Origin: Suilimivivens sp009774465
GTDB lineage: Bacteria; Bacillota; Clostridia; Lachnospirales; Lachnospiraceae
Direction of reading: 5' to 3'
Assembly: GCA_947382645.1 (NCBI GenBank)
Contig: CANDAE010000004.1
Span: 124,001 to 188,000 of the forward strand
Length of the DNA: 64,000 nucleotides
Shown here: in pieces, positions 26,815 to 35,050 of the stretch
Position numbering within the stretch: the first letter of the stretch is position 1
Layout: each line of letters begins with the position of its first letter
Notes under the pieces: model-generated
What the model saw: the letters and a program-made list of their open reading frames with translations, nothing else
What the model was told of the DNA's origin: nothing
Database searches by the model: none
Made by a program: the position numbers and the translations under genes

Positions 26815-27540
26815 ATGCTTTCAAAATATGTAAGGCCTGGAAATAAAATGGAAATACAGGCATTATCGCGTACAAAATATGTGGATGATGCAGAAAAAAA
26901 GAAAATATATCAGACGCAGGTGCTTGATATTTTGTCGGCCGACAGACTTGAAATTCTTATGCCTATGGAAAAATCAAAGCTGATACTGCTTCCGGTAAAT
27001 GCCGAATACGAGTTGTATTTTTATACCATTTCGGGAGTATATCAGTGCCTGGCCACAGTAATTGACAGATATAAATCAGATAAACAGTATGTTCTTCTTA
27101 TGGAGCTTTCCAGCAATTTGAGAAAATTTCAAAGGAGAGAATACTATCGGTTAAGCTGTGCCCTGGAAATGAGTTCCAGGCCGCTTGAAAAGGAAGAAAT
27201 TGAGTCGGTGGAAAAGGAAGAAAATGCACTGGTGCCCGGCCTTCCATTGAAAAGAAGCGTTATTGTGGATATCAGCGGAGGAGGAATCCGGTTTGTAGGT
27301 GATTATGCTTATGAACCCGACAGTCTGGTCTACTGCAAATATAATCTGGTGGTGGATGGAAAATCAAAAGAATATGTTCTGGTTGCAAAGATATTGGTAG
27401 TGAAAGAGCTGGACGACCGGCCGGGCGTTTATGAGCATCGGGCGCAATACATAAATATTGATACGGTTGACCGGGAAGGAATTATACGTTTTATTTTTGA
27501 AGAAGAAAGAAAACACAGAAAAAAAGAAAAAGGATTATGA
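26815..27540 (+). CDS. PilZ-domain c-di-GMP receptor, YcgR/DgrA-like
   Basis: The 241-residue protein has an N-terminal YcgR-like flagellar brake domain (about 10-100) and a C-terminal PilZ domain. Both c-di-GMP motifs are visible: an arginine cluster at 107-112 (QRREYYRL) and a DxSxxG element at 152-157 (DISGGGIRF). In B. subtilis the YcgR homologue (YpfA/DgrA) inhibits motility when c-di-GMP is high. Location between flhG and cheB ties it to the flagellum. GGAGGT precedes ATG 26815. Confidence 0.92.
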   Translation: MLSKYVRPGNKMEIQALSRTKYVDDAEKKKIYQTQVLDILSADRLEILMPMEKSKLILLPVNAEYELYFYTISGVYQCLATVIDRYKSDKQYVLLMELSSNLRKFQRREYYRLSCALEMSSRPLEKEEIESVEKEENALVPGLPLKRSVIVDISGGGIRFVGDYAYEPDSLVYCKYNLVVDGKSKEYVLVAKILVVKELDDRPGVYEHRAQYINIDTVDREGIIRFIFEEERKHRKKEKGL

Positions 27541-27575
27541 AATGATTACTATGCACTCATGAGAAGAAGGATTTG

Positions 27576-27584
27576 TGATATACT
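27576..27584 (+). promoter_or_regulatory. Extended -10 element before cheB
   Basis: TGATATACT (TG at 27576-27577, TATACT at 27579-27584) forms an extended -10 box about 37 bases before the cheB ATG. No clear -35 box is seen. It lies in one of the longer gaps of the block (80 bases) and could give the chemotaxis genes expression apart from the basal-body genes. Confidence 0.4.
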
Positions 27585-27620
27585 AATGACATATAAATAA
27601 CAGATTGAGAGAAGTTAATT

Positions 27621-28226
27621 ATGTTGAAGGCAGATGACGCAAAAGCCGGTAAAAAAATTGTTGCAATTGCCAGTTCTACCGGTGGACCTAAGGCATTGCA
27701 GATTCTGGTTCCTCTGCTGCCAGCGAATTTAAACGCACCTGTTATGATTGTTCAGCATATGCCGGCAGGATTTACCCAGGCACTTGCCGCCAGGTTAGAT
27801 ACAATAAGTCCTCTTGCAGTTAAGGAGGCGGCGGAAGGAGATGTGCTGATGCCGGGCGAGGTATTTTTGGCCAGGGGCGGCAGACATATGGAAGCAGCAA
27901 AAAAAAGAGCCAGGCATCTGATTCATTACACAGATGAACCGCCTCGGGAAGGGGTGAGGCCATGCGCAAACTATATGTATGAGTCATTGGCAGACTGCGA
28001 TTATGACGAGGTGGTTTGTGTTGTACTTACAGGAATGGGGGCAGATGGCACAGCAGGAATTAAGAATTTAATGAAAAAGAAAAAGGTAACGGTGTTTGCT
28101 CAAAGCGAAGCCACCTGTGCGGTATATGGAATGCCCAGAAGTATCGTGCTTTCAGGGCTTTCCAAGGGAGGAATTTCGTTAGAACAAATTGCACAGGAAA
28201 TTATTAAGAACGTGGGGGTAATATAA
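27621..28226 (+). CDS. cheB: CheB-type methylesterase domain without receiver
   Basis: CheB removes methyl groups from (and deamidates) chemoreceptor glutamates. This 201-residue protein is only the catalytic domain: Ser19 in IASSTGGPKAL, His46 in IVQHMPAGF and Asp142 in TGMGADGTAG form the expected triad. The usual N-terminal receiver domain (about 120 residues plus linker) is absent, and the 80 bases upstream cannot encode it. Activity would therefore not be controlled by CheA phosphorylation in the usual manner. It abuts cheA (1-base gap). No cheR is in the window. Confidence 0.93.
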   Translation: MLKADDAKAGKKIVAIASSTGGPKALQILVPLLPANLNAPVMIVQHMPAGFTQALAARLDTISPLAVKEAAEGDVLMPGEVFLARGGRHMEAAKKRARHLIHYTDEPPREGVRPCANYMYESLADCDYDEVVCVVLTGMGADGTAGIKNLMKKKKVTVFAQSEATCAVYGMPRSIVLSGLSKGGISLEQIAQEIIKNVGVI

Positions 28227-28227
28227 G

Positions 28228-30279
28228 ATGGATGTAAATCAGTATCTGGAAATATTTCTTGATGAAACAAGGGAACACCTGGAAAGTTTAAATGCTCAGA
28301 TTCTTAAATTGGAGCAGGAGCCGGAAGACGCGGACACAATCAATGAGATCTTTCGTGCGGCGCATTCTTTGAAGGGAATGGCAGGTACTATGGGGTATAA
28401 GCGGATGCAGGCGCTTACCCATGACATGGAAAATGTGTTTTCTGAGATCAGAAACGGTACAATGAAGGTAAATTCCAATCTGGTGGATACTCTTTTCCAG
28501 TGCCTTGATGCGCTTGAAGAATATACTGCCAGTATTCAGGAAACGGCTGATGAGGGAACAAATGATAATCAGCAGCTTATTACACAGTTGAATAAATATT
28601 TGAAATCTCAGGGAGGCACCCAGCCGGCAGCAGAAAAAGCGCCTGAGTCACAGGAGGCTGTTCCGGAAGGCCCGGAAGAAAAGTGGCTGGATATAAAGGT
28701 GGGAGAGTCTGAAAGACTGGTATTTTCCACTGCAAAGGCACAGGGAAAGAATATTTATGGTATTACTGTATGTGTACAGGAAAGCTGTCTGTTAAAAGCA
28801 GCCAGAGCATTTTTAGTATATAAAGCAGTAGAGGAAAAGGCAGAGATTATTGTTTGTAATCCGCCGGCAAATGATATTGAGGATGAGAGATTTGATTTAG
28901 ATTTCAGTCTCATTGTTGTTTCTGACTGTGAGCTGGAAGAAATACTTAAATCGGCAAGAAATGTGTCAGAAATTGAAAAAGTAGTTGGCGCTCCCTATGA
29001 GTTTGAAGCTGTGGAAGCCATTGAGCCCAAGGAAATCAAAGAAGCAGAGACAAAACCTGCAGTTTCAAATCAGCCCCAGAGTGCTCCGGCAAAGGCAAAT
29101 GATAAGAAACCGGCAGGAAAGCCTGTGGTTAACAGAACAGTGCGTGTGGATATTGAAAAGCTGGATGTGCTGATGAATCTGGTGAGCGAGCTGATTATTG
29201 CAAAGAATTCACTGGTATCGGCGTCAAATGCAGATGGAGTTTCCGGCAACGGAGTTAATGAGCATATTGAGTATCTGGAGAGTGTAACTACCAATCTTCA
29301 TGAATCTGTTATGAAGGTTCGTATGGTTCCCATTGAAAGCGTTGTCAGCAAGTTCCCCAGAATGATCAGGGATCTTTCCAAAAAGCTGGATAAGAAGATG
29401 GAGCTGTATATGTCAGGTGAGGAAACGGAGCTTGACAGAACAGTGGTGGATGAAATTGGAGATCCTTTGATGCACCTTCTTAGAAATTCGGCAGATCATG
29501 GTCTTGAGTCGGCAGAGGTGCGTGCCCAGAGAGGAAAACCTGAAGTGGGTTCTATTTTCCTTGATGCTTATCAGGATGGCAATAATGTTGTCATTGAAGT
29601 AAGAGATGACGGCAATGGAATTGATGTGGAAGCTGTTAAGAATAAGGCGATTGAGCGTGAGGTTATTACTGCTGAACAGGCTGATAATATGAGCGAAAAG
29701 GACATCATTAATCTTTTATTCCATGCAGGCTTTTCCACAGCAAAGACGATTTCGGATGTATCCGGACGCGGCGTGGGGCTTGATGTGGTAAAATCCAAAA
29801 TTGAGTCCTTAAGCGGTGAAGTTGAGGTAAAATCAAAATTAGGTGAAGGAAGTACATGGATCATAAGACTTCCACTTACTCTGGCGATTATTCAGGCCCT
29901 GATGGTTACTGTAGGCGGAGAAAAATACGCAATTTCATTAGGCAGCATACAGACACTTGAGGACATTGCTCCCAGCGATATCAAACTTGTCCAGAACAGA
30001 GAAGTGATTCATTTAAGGGGTTCTGTAATACCGATTATAAGACTCAGCGAGGAGCTGGATATTGAAAGCTGCAAGGCACCGGATGAAAATATGACAGTAG
30101 TAATTGTCAAAAAAGGTGATAAGCTGGCAGGTCTTGTAATTGATGAACTTATGGGACAACAGGAAATTGTTATCAAGTCGCTTGGAAAGTACATAAGCAA
30201 ATGTAAGATTATAAGCGGGGCAACTATATTAGGTGATGGCGAAGTGGCACTTATTCTGGATGCCAATGCATTGATATAG
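28228..30279 (+). CDS. cheA: Chemotaxis histidine kinase CheA
   Basis: CheA phosphorylates CheY in response to receptor signals. The 683-residue product shows P1 with His46 in RAAHSLKGMAG, a P2-like docking region (about 150-260), a linker rich in Glu/Lys/Pro, a P3 dimerisation region (about 305-365), a P4 ATPase domain (LLRNSADHGLES, EVRDDGNGID, GRGVGLDVVKSK) and a P5 CheW-like domain (about 550-683). All catalytic motifs look intact. Confidence 0.97.
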   Translation: MDVNQYLEIFLDETREHLESLNAQILKLEQEPEDADTINEIFRAAHSLKGMAGTMGYKRMQALTHDMENVFSEIRNGTMKVNSNLVDTLFQCLDALEEYTASIQETADEGTNDNQQLITQLNKYLKSQGGTQPAAEKAPESQEAVPEGPEEKWLDIKVGESERLVFSTAKAQGKNIYGITVCVQESCLLKAARAFLVYKAVEEKAEIIVCNPPANDIEDERFDLDFSLIVVSDCELEEILKSARNVSEIEKVVGAPYEFEAVEAIEPKEIKEAETKPAVSNQPQSAPAKANDKKPAGKPVVNRTVRVDIEKLDVLMNLVSELIIAKNSLVSASNADGVSGNGVNEHIEYLESVTTNLHESVMKVRMVPIESVVSKFPRMIRDLSKKLDKKMELYMSGEETELDRTVVDEIGDPLMHLLRNSADHGLESAEVRAQRGKPEVGSIFLDAYQDGNNVVIEVRDDGNGIDVEAVKNKAIEREVITAEQADNMSEKDIINLLFHAGFSTAKTISDVSGRGVGLDVVKSKIESLSGEVEVKSKLGEGSTWIIRLPLTLAIIQALMVTVGGEKYAISLGSIQTLEDIAPSDIKLVQNREVIHLRGSVIPIIRLSEELDIESCKAPDENMTVVIVKKGDKLAGLVIDELMGQQEIVIKSLGKYISKCKIISGATILGDGEVALILDANALI

Positions 30280-30295
30280 GATAGGGGGAAGAGCA

Positions 30296-30769
30296 ATGGA
30301 CGAACTGAAAGTATCTGACGTAAGACCGTATGAAATGGTGCAGGAACGTGAAACAATACAATATATTGTAATTAAGCTTGGAAATGAGCAGTACGGAATT
30401 GATATTAAATTTGTGGATAATATTGTGCGCATGCAGCATATTACAAGAGTACCTAAGGTTATGAACTATTTGAAGGGTGTTATTAACTTAAGGGGAGAAG
30501 TGATACCTGTTATGAGCCTTCGTCTTAAAATGGATCTGCCCGCTGATGAAATAACCAAAGCAACCAGAATTATTATTTTGAAGCTGGAGCAGCAGGGAAC
30601 CATCGGAATCATTGTGGATGAGGTAAAGGAAGTTGTAACTTTGATAACGGATGAAATCGAAAAGGTTGCCTATGATGGAACAGATGACAGGGTTAATTTT
30701 ATCACAGGAGTTGGAAAACACAATAATGAATTGATATCCCTGCTGGATTTAAATGTTATAGCTTTGTAA
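30296..30769 (+). CDS. cheW: Chemotaxis coupling protein CheW
   Basis: CheW links receptors to CheA. The 157-residue single-domain protein has the expected KLGNEQYGIDIKFVDNIVRM opening of the fold, the VPKVMNYLKGVINLRGEVIP signature and the DEVKEVVTL segment. It follows cheA by 16 bases with GGGGGA before ATG 30296. Its C-terminal part ELISLLDLNVI is typical of the family. Confidence 0.96.
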   Translation: MDELKVSDVRPYEMVQERETIQYIVIKLGNEQYGIDIKFVDNIVRMQHITRVPKVMNYLKGVINLRGEVIPVMSLRLKMDLPADEITKATRIIILKLEQQGTIGIIVDEVKEVVTLITDEIEKVAYDGTDDRVNFITGVGKHNNELISLLDLNVIAL

Positions 30770-30818
30770 AACAAAACATTAAATATAATGGTAAAATACG
30801 TTATTAATAGGAGGGATC

Positions 30819-31454
30819 ATGAAGGATCTTAGTATGGAACAATTAACACAGCAATATTTTGATGTGTTAAAAGAATTGGGAAATATTGGAGCCGGTAATG
30901 CAACAACAGCTTTAGCACAGATGATTGGCTGCAAAGTCGATATGTCTGTGCCTAAGGTAAGGCTGCTTGAATTCCAGGAATTGGGAGAAATCGTAGGCGG
31001 CGAGGATCAGATCATGGTGAGCATTTATCTTCAGGTTGAGGGAGATATTGAAGGCAGCATGATGTTCATTCTTTCTAAGTCTGCAGCAGCCCACCTGGTC
31101 AATAAGCTTATGTGCGGCATGCTTGGCATTGATGAGACGACGGCTGAAGAATATACATTTGGAGAGATGGAATGTTCGGCGATTAAGGAAGTGGGAAATA
31201 TTATCACCGGCGCATATTTAAATGCACTTTCTGGCCTTACAAACTTAAAAATTTACCCATCGGTTCCCCAGCTGGGAATTGATATGGCAGGTGCACTTCT
31301 TAGCGTTCCTGCAATTGAGTTTGGTATTCTTGGTGATAATATCCTGCTGATACAAACTAAGTTTTCAGATGATGTTGATTTGGATGGTTATTTTATTCTG
31401 ATTCCGGATATGGAGTCTTATGAAAAGATTTTGACAACATTAGGTGTTATGTAA
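30819..31454 (+). CDS. cheC: CheY-P phosphatase CheC
   Basis: CheC dephosphorylates CheY-P and binds CheD. The 211-residue protein has both phosphatase motifs of the family: Glu19/Asn22 in LKELGNIGAGNATTAL and the second E..N pair in IKEVGNIITGAYLNAL. It has no C-terminal FliN domain, unlike FliY. Its neighbours are cheW and cheD. The 49-base gap before it contains GGAGGG in front of ATG 30819. Confidence 0.96.
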   Translation: MKDLSMEQLTQQYFDVLKELGNIGAGNATTALAQMIGCKVDMSVPKVRLLEFQELGEIVGGEDQIMVSIYLQVEGDIEGSMMFILSKSAAAHLVNKLMCGMLGIDETTAEEYTFGEMECSAIKEVGNIITGAYLNALSGLTNLKIYPSVPQLGIDMAGALLSVPAIEFGILGDNILLIQTKFSDDVDLDGYFILIPDMESYEKILTTLGVM

Positions 31455-31490
31455 GAATCGTGTAAAAAAAATACGGGAGACTCTTTGAAA

Positions 31491-31976
31491 ATGAGTGAAG
31501 TAATTAAAGTGGGGATGGCTGATTTAAAGACATGTCGTGGTGATGATGGCGTGACTACATTAGGTTTGGGATCCTGTGTTGGGATTGCCATAAGAGATCC
31601 GGCAACCGGTATTGGCGGGCTGGCGCATATTATGCTGCCGGATAGTACGGAAATTAAAAATAATACCAACAGGCCTAAGTTCGCAGATACCGGCATTGAG
31701 GATCTGGTGAAGGAAATCGTGAAAATGGGGGGAAACCGGAGCAGGCTTGTTGCAAAGATTGCCGGCGGCGCTCAGATGTTTGCTTTTGGCAGCAAAGCAG
31801 ATATGATACGAGTGGGTGACAGAAATGTTTTGGCAAGTAAAAAGAAACTTGCTGAACTTAGAATACCAATTCTGGCAGAAGATACAGGAAAAAGTTATGG
31901 AAGAACAGTTATTTTTTATCCTAAAACTGGAGATTTCTACATACGAAGCGTAGGCATGCCGGAGAAAGTAATATGA
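31491..31976 (+). CDS. cheD: Chemoreceptor glutamine deamidase CheD
   Basis: CheD deamidates receptor glutamines and stimulates CheC. ATG 31491 is preferred, with GGGAGA about 10 bases upstream; an in-frame TTG at 31485 is only 4 bases from that site. The 161-residue product has the catalytic Cys29 in LGLGSCVGIAIRD and His46 in GGLAHIMLPDS, with the helper Thr/Ser regions of the family. The next gene begins inside its stop codon (ATGA). Confidence 0.95.
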   Translation: MSEVIKVGMADLKTCRGDDGVTTLGLGSCVGIAIRDPATGIGGLAHIMLPDSTEIKNNTNRPKFADTGIEDLVKEIVKMGGNRSRLVAKIAGGAQMFAFGSKADMIRVGDRNVLASKKKLAELRIPILAEDTGKSYGRTVIFYPKTGDFYIRSVGMPEKVI

Positions 31977-32269
31977 AAAAGAGTAAACTGTTTGCTCCGT
32001 TTCTTATGCTTCTTGCAGGAGCGGTGGCGAGTATTATGATGTATCGTTTTAAGTATACTGTGAATCAGACTTTGATCATAGTAACAATTGTTCTTTTTGG
32101 TTTTTATGTGGCAGGATTATTTATTCAAAAAAAGATTACTTCTTTTGTAGAGCAGATCAGGGAAGCGGAAGAGAACGAAGGCGAGGTCATTGAAAAGGAA
32201 GGGCCTGGGGCAGGCGAAGAAGAGACGGTGGTTGAAAGCACAAAAAAAGAAGCAGACGATAGGGCATAA
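31973..32269 (+). CDS. Small two-helix membrane protein between cheD and sigD
   Basis: I do not recognise this 98-residue protein. It has two hydrophobic helices at about 8-25 and 32-52, then a cytoplasmic charged tail rich in Glu and Lys (about 60-98). Its ATG overlaps the cheD stop (ATGA), and it ends shortly before sigD, so it is very probably translated with the chemotaxis genes. A function in motility or in SigD control is possible but has no direct support. Confidence 0.75.
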   Translation: MKKSKLFAPFLMLLAGAVASIMMYRFKYTVNQTLIIVTIVLFGFYVAGLFIQKKITSFVEQIREAEENEGEVIEKEGPGAGEEETVVESTKKEADDRA

Positions 32270-32290
32270 TTTGAGCTGATGGAGGTATCG

Positions 32291-33055
32291 ATGGACGAGG
32301 CAGGCAGAAATAAGCTTTGGGATAGTTATGCAAAATTAAAATCGCCTGAAATAAGGGAAAAATTAATACTTGAATATGCACCGCTTGTGAAACTGGTGGC
32401 GGGACGTTTAAGCATGTATTTAGGCTATAATGTGGAATATGATGATTTGGTCAGTTATGGAATCTTTGGGCTAATCGACGCAATAGATAAATTTGACAAT
32501 ATGAAGGCTGTTAAATTTGAAACCTATGCAAGTCTTCGTATACGCGGAGCTATTTTGGACCAGATTCGGAAAATGGACTGGATTCCAAGAACAATCAGGC
32601 AGAAACAAAAAAAGATAGATGCTGTAATGAAGGAAATTGAAGCTTCTAAAGGACGTGCGGCAACGGATGAGGAAATTGCAAGAAGCCTTGGAATTTCAGA
32701 TGATGATTACCTTTCCTGGCAGTCGCAAATGAAAATTACAAATGTTGTTTCACTCAATGAATTTATGGAGTCAGGCAGTGAAATTCCTGCGGAACAGACA
32801 GGGCAGCAGCGTTTTGACAGTCCGGAAGAAGTGATGGAAAAGGAAGAATTAAAAAAGGTATTGCAGCAGGCATTAGAACTTCTTACAGAAAAAGAAAAAA
32901 AAGTTATTTTATTGTACTATTATGAAGATTTGACATTGAAAGAGATCAGCAATGTACTAGAAGTATCCGAATCCAGGATATCTCAGCTTCATACAAGGGC
33001 GCTACAGAAAATGAAGGGAAAGATGGGTAATTATATGGGGATATTCTCCATATAA
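32291..33055 (+). CDS. sigD: Motility sigma factor SigD (FliA, sigma-28 family)
   Basis: SigD directs RNA polymerase to late flagellar and chemotaxis promoters. ATG 32291 has GGAGGT 4 bases upstream; an ATG at 32279 overlaps that site. The 254-residue protein has regions 2 (DDLVSYGIFGLIDAIDKFDN), 3 and 4 (LKEISNVLEVSESRISQLHT), with the family's IRGAILDQIRKMDWIPRT segment. No anti-sigma factor flgM is present in the window. Its position near the operon's 3' end matches Bacillus. Confidence 0.97.
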   Translation: MDEAGRNKLWDSYAKLKSPEIREKLILEYAPLVKLVAGRLSMYLGYNVEYDDLVSYGIFGLIDAIDKFDNMKAVKFETYASLRIRGAILDQIRKMDWIPRTIRQKQKKIDAVMKEIEASKGRAATDEEIARSLGISDDDYLSWQSQMKITNVVSLNEFMESGSEIPAEQTGQQRFDSPEEVMEKEELKKVLQQALELLTEKEKKVILLYYYEDLTLKEISNVLEVSESRISQLHTRALQKMKGKMGNYMGIFSI

Positions 33056-33087
33056 TAAGAAAACAGAGTCTATAGGGAGAAGTTGAT

Positions 33088-34689
33088 ATGAAAAATGGAT
33101 ATTTCCAGTTGATATGCGGTCCAGAAGGAACTGCACTTAGAGTTTTTGCTCCTGTAGATGGAGGAAAGCCGATAGCGGTAAAAGAGATAACAGAATATCT
33201 TACCCGTTTTGGGGTTACATTTGATATAGCTACTGTAAATAATGCAATTCAGGAAGCTGCTGTTTCCGGAAAACCGGAATACCAGGTGACTTTAAACAGA
33301 ACCCCTTCTATGGAAATCAGAGAAAGCTATGAGCTTCATTTAAGTGAAGATAAGATGCTGGCTACCGCAAGATTTTATCCTCCGTCAGAGCATGGCGAGA
33401 GGATGAGTGCGTCTGAGTTTATTGGCGATTTGGAGCAAAAGGGAATTAAGTACGGAATACAGACAGACGCCCTTAATAAATTCTTTTTGCAGCCGGTTTA
33501 CTGTAAGGAAATCCTGGTGGCAAAAGGATTGCAGCCTAAACAGGGGACGGATGCCAGAATTGAATATTACTTTGAGACCGACTTGCATGCGAAGCCTACA
33601 CTTAAGGAAGATGGAAGCGTAGACTTTTTTAATTTGAATACCATTAATCACTGCAGTAAAGGTGATATATTGGCAAGGCTGTATCCGGGTGATCTGGGTA
33701 CTTTTGGCAAAAGTATTTATGGGGAGGCGGTTAAACCCAGGGATGTAAAGAGGTTAAGCCTTAAATTCGGAAGAAATATTACGATTTCTGATGATCGTCT
33801 GGTAATCACTTCCGATGTAAACGGACATGTAACTCTGGTAGATGATAAGGTATTTGTATCTAACATTTTGGAAGTGGAAAATGTAGACAACTCTACCGGA
33901 AATATTGAATATGACGGAAGTGTGAAGGTTAACGGAAATGTATGCACAAACTTTTCCGTAAAGGCCAAAGGCGATATAGAAGTTAATGGCGTGGTTGAAG
34001 GCGCTTATCTGGAGGCAGGAGGAAATATTATTATTGCCCGGGGTATGAACGGCATGGCCCGGGGCAGCCTAAATGCTGAGGGAAACGTGGTTTCCAAGTT
34101 TATTGAAAATGCAAAGGTAAATGCAAAAGGATATGTGTCTACTGAATCTATCCTTCACAGTGAAGTTATGGCTGGTACAGAAATTGTTGTAGACGGCCGG
34201 AGGGGATTTATCACTGGAGGCAGAGTGAGCGCCGGAAATATGGTCAGGGTAAAAACATTAGGTTCCCTGATGGGATCAGACACTGTCGTGGAGGTGGGAG
34301 CCGATCCCAGTGTAAAATTAAGAATTCAGGAGATCCAAAAGCAGATTGCCGAAAGTAAAAAGCAGATAGACACGATCCATCCGGTTTTAAAAAGTGCGGC
34401 GGCGAAACTTTCTCAGGGAGTAAAATTTAAGCAGGAACAGTTAATGTATTTCCAGGAACTGCTCCAGCAGGAAAACATGAAGAAGAAAGAAATTGAAGCC
34501 GGTATCAAGGAAATGAGCAGCCTGCAGCTGTTGCTGGAAGGAAGTGCCACAGCCAAGGTAGAAGTGACCGGCGAAGTTTTTGGCGGCACCAGAATTTGTA
34601 TTTCCGATGTTTCTATGGTAACGAAAAACAGTATGAAATATTGTAAATTTATTAAACAGCAGGGTGATGTAAAGATGGTAGCCCTGTAA
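33088..34689 (+). CDS. FapA-family (DUF342) protein
   Basis: The 533-residue protein has an N-terminal domain and a repetitive beta-helix part (about 200-420) with VNGNVCTNFSVKAKGDIEVN and GVVEGAYLEAGGNIIIA as typical FapA/DUF342 strands, followed by a coiled coil (about 410-475) and a short C-terminal beta part. FapA proteins occur in flagellar loci of clostridia and in other genomes; in Vibrio a homologue affects flagellar assembly. The exact role is unsettled. It follows sigD by 32 bases. Confidence 0.88.
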   Translation: MKNGYFQLICGPEGTALRVFAPVDGGKPIAVKEITEYLTRFGVTFDIATVNNAIQEAAVSGKPEYQVTLNRTPSMEIRESYELHLSEDKMLATARFYPPSEHGERMSASEFIGDLEQKGIKYGIQTDALNKFFLQPVYCKEILVAKGLQPKQGTDARIEYYFETDLHAKPTLKEDGSVDFFNLNTINHCSKGDILARLYPGDLGTFGKSIYGEAVKPRDVKRLSLKFGRNITISDDRLVITSDVNGHVTLVDDKVFVSNILEVENVDNSTGNIEYDGSVKVNGNVCTNFSVKAKGDIEVNGVVEGAYLEAGGNIIIARGMNGMARGSLNAEGNVVSKFIENAKVNAKGYVSTESILHSEVMAGTEIVVDGRRGFITGGRVSAGNMVRVKTLGSLMGSDTVVEVGADPSVKLRIQEIQKQIAESKKQIDTIHPVLKSAAAKLSQGVKFKQEQLMYFQELLQQENMKKKEIEAGIKEMSSLQLLLEGSATAKVEVTGEVFGGTRICISDVSMVTKNSMKYCKFIKQQGDVKMVAL

Positions 34690-34710
34690 GTGAAAGGATG
34701 TGAAATATTT

Positions 34711-35028
34711 GTGACGATCAGTCGTGTAGAGCTTCAGGGACAGGTGACAAGGGCGCAGGATTTTACGAATATTAAGCATAATGAAGATAACAAAGGCATG
34801 GTAGATCAATCCAATTTTCAACAGCAGTTTCATCAGACGGTGGAAGCCAGGGCGCGTCAGGTTATTCAGGGGGAACGGACTGAAAATGAAGGAAAGAATT
34901 TTGATGCCAGAGAAAAGGGAAATGGTCATTATGCAGGCGATGGCGGAAGAAATCGCAGGAAAGAGGAAAAGGAAAAAGATGGAAAAGTTGTTCTGAAAGG
35001 CAGAGGCGGCTTTGACATGAAAATCTGA
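34711..35028 (+). CDS. Small flagellar-operon protein of unknown function (GTG start)
   Basis: This 105-residue protein starts at GTG 34711 after AAGGATGTG; a GTG at 34690 touches the stop codon of the previous gene and is less likely. It begins with SRVELQGQVTRAQDFTNIKH. The N-terminal half looks folded and the C-terminal half is charged, Gly/Lys/Glu-rich and probably disordered. There is no signal peptide or membrane helix. Similar small proteins follow DUF342 genes in clostridial flagellar operons as far as I recall; a function is unknown. Confidence 0.75.
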   Translation: MTISRVELQGQVTRAQDFTNIKHNEDNKGMVDQSNFQQQFHQTVEARARQVIQGERTENEGKNFDAREKGNGHYAGDGGRNRRKEEKEKDGKVVLKGRGGFDMKI

Positions 35029-35050
35029 AAAATAATACGCAGGTGAAGAG

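Noticed and set aside
27541..27620. Broken receiver-domain remnant upstream of cheB
   Set aside because: The gap is only 80 bases, too short for a receiver, and no receiver motif was seen in any frame.
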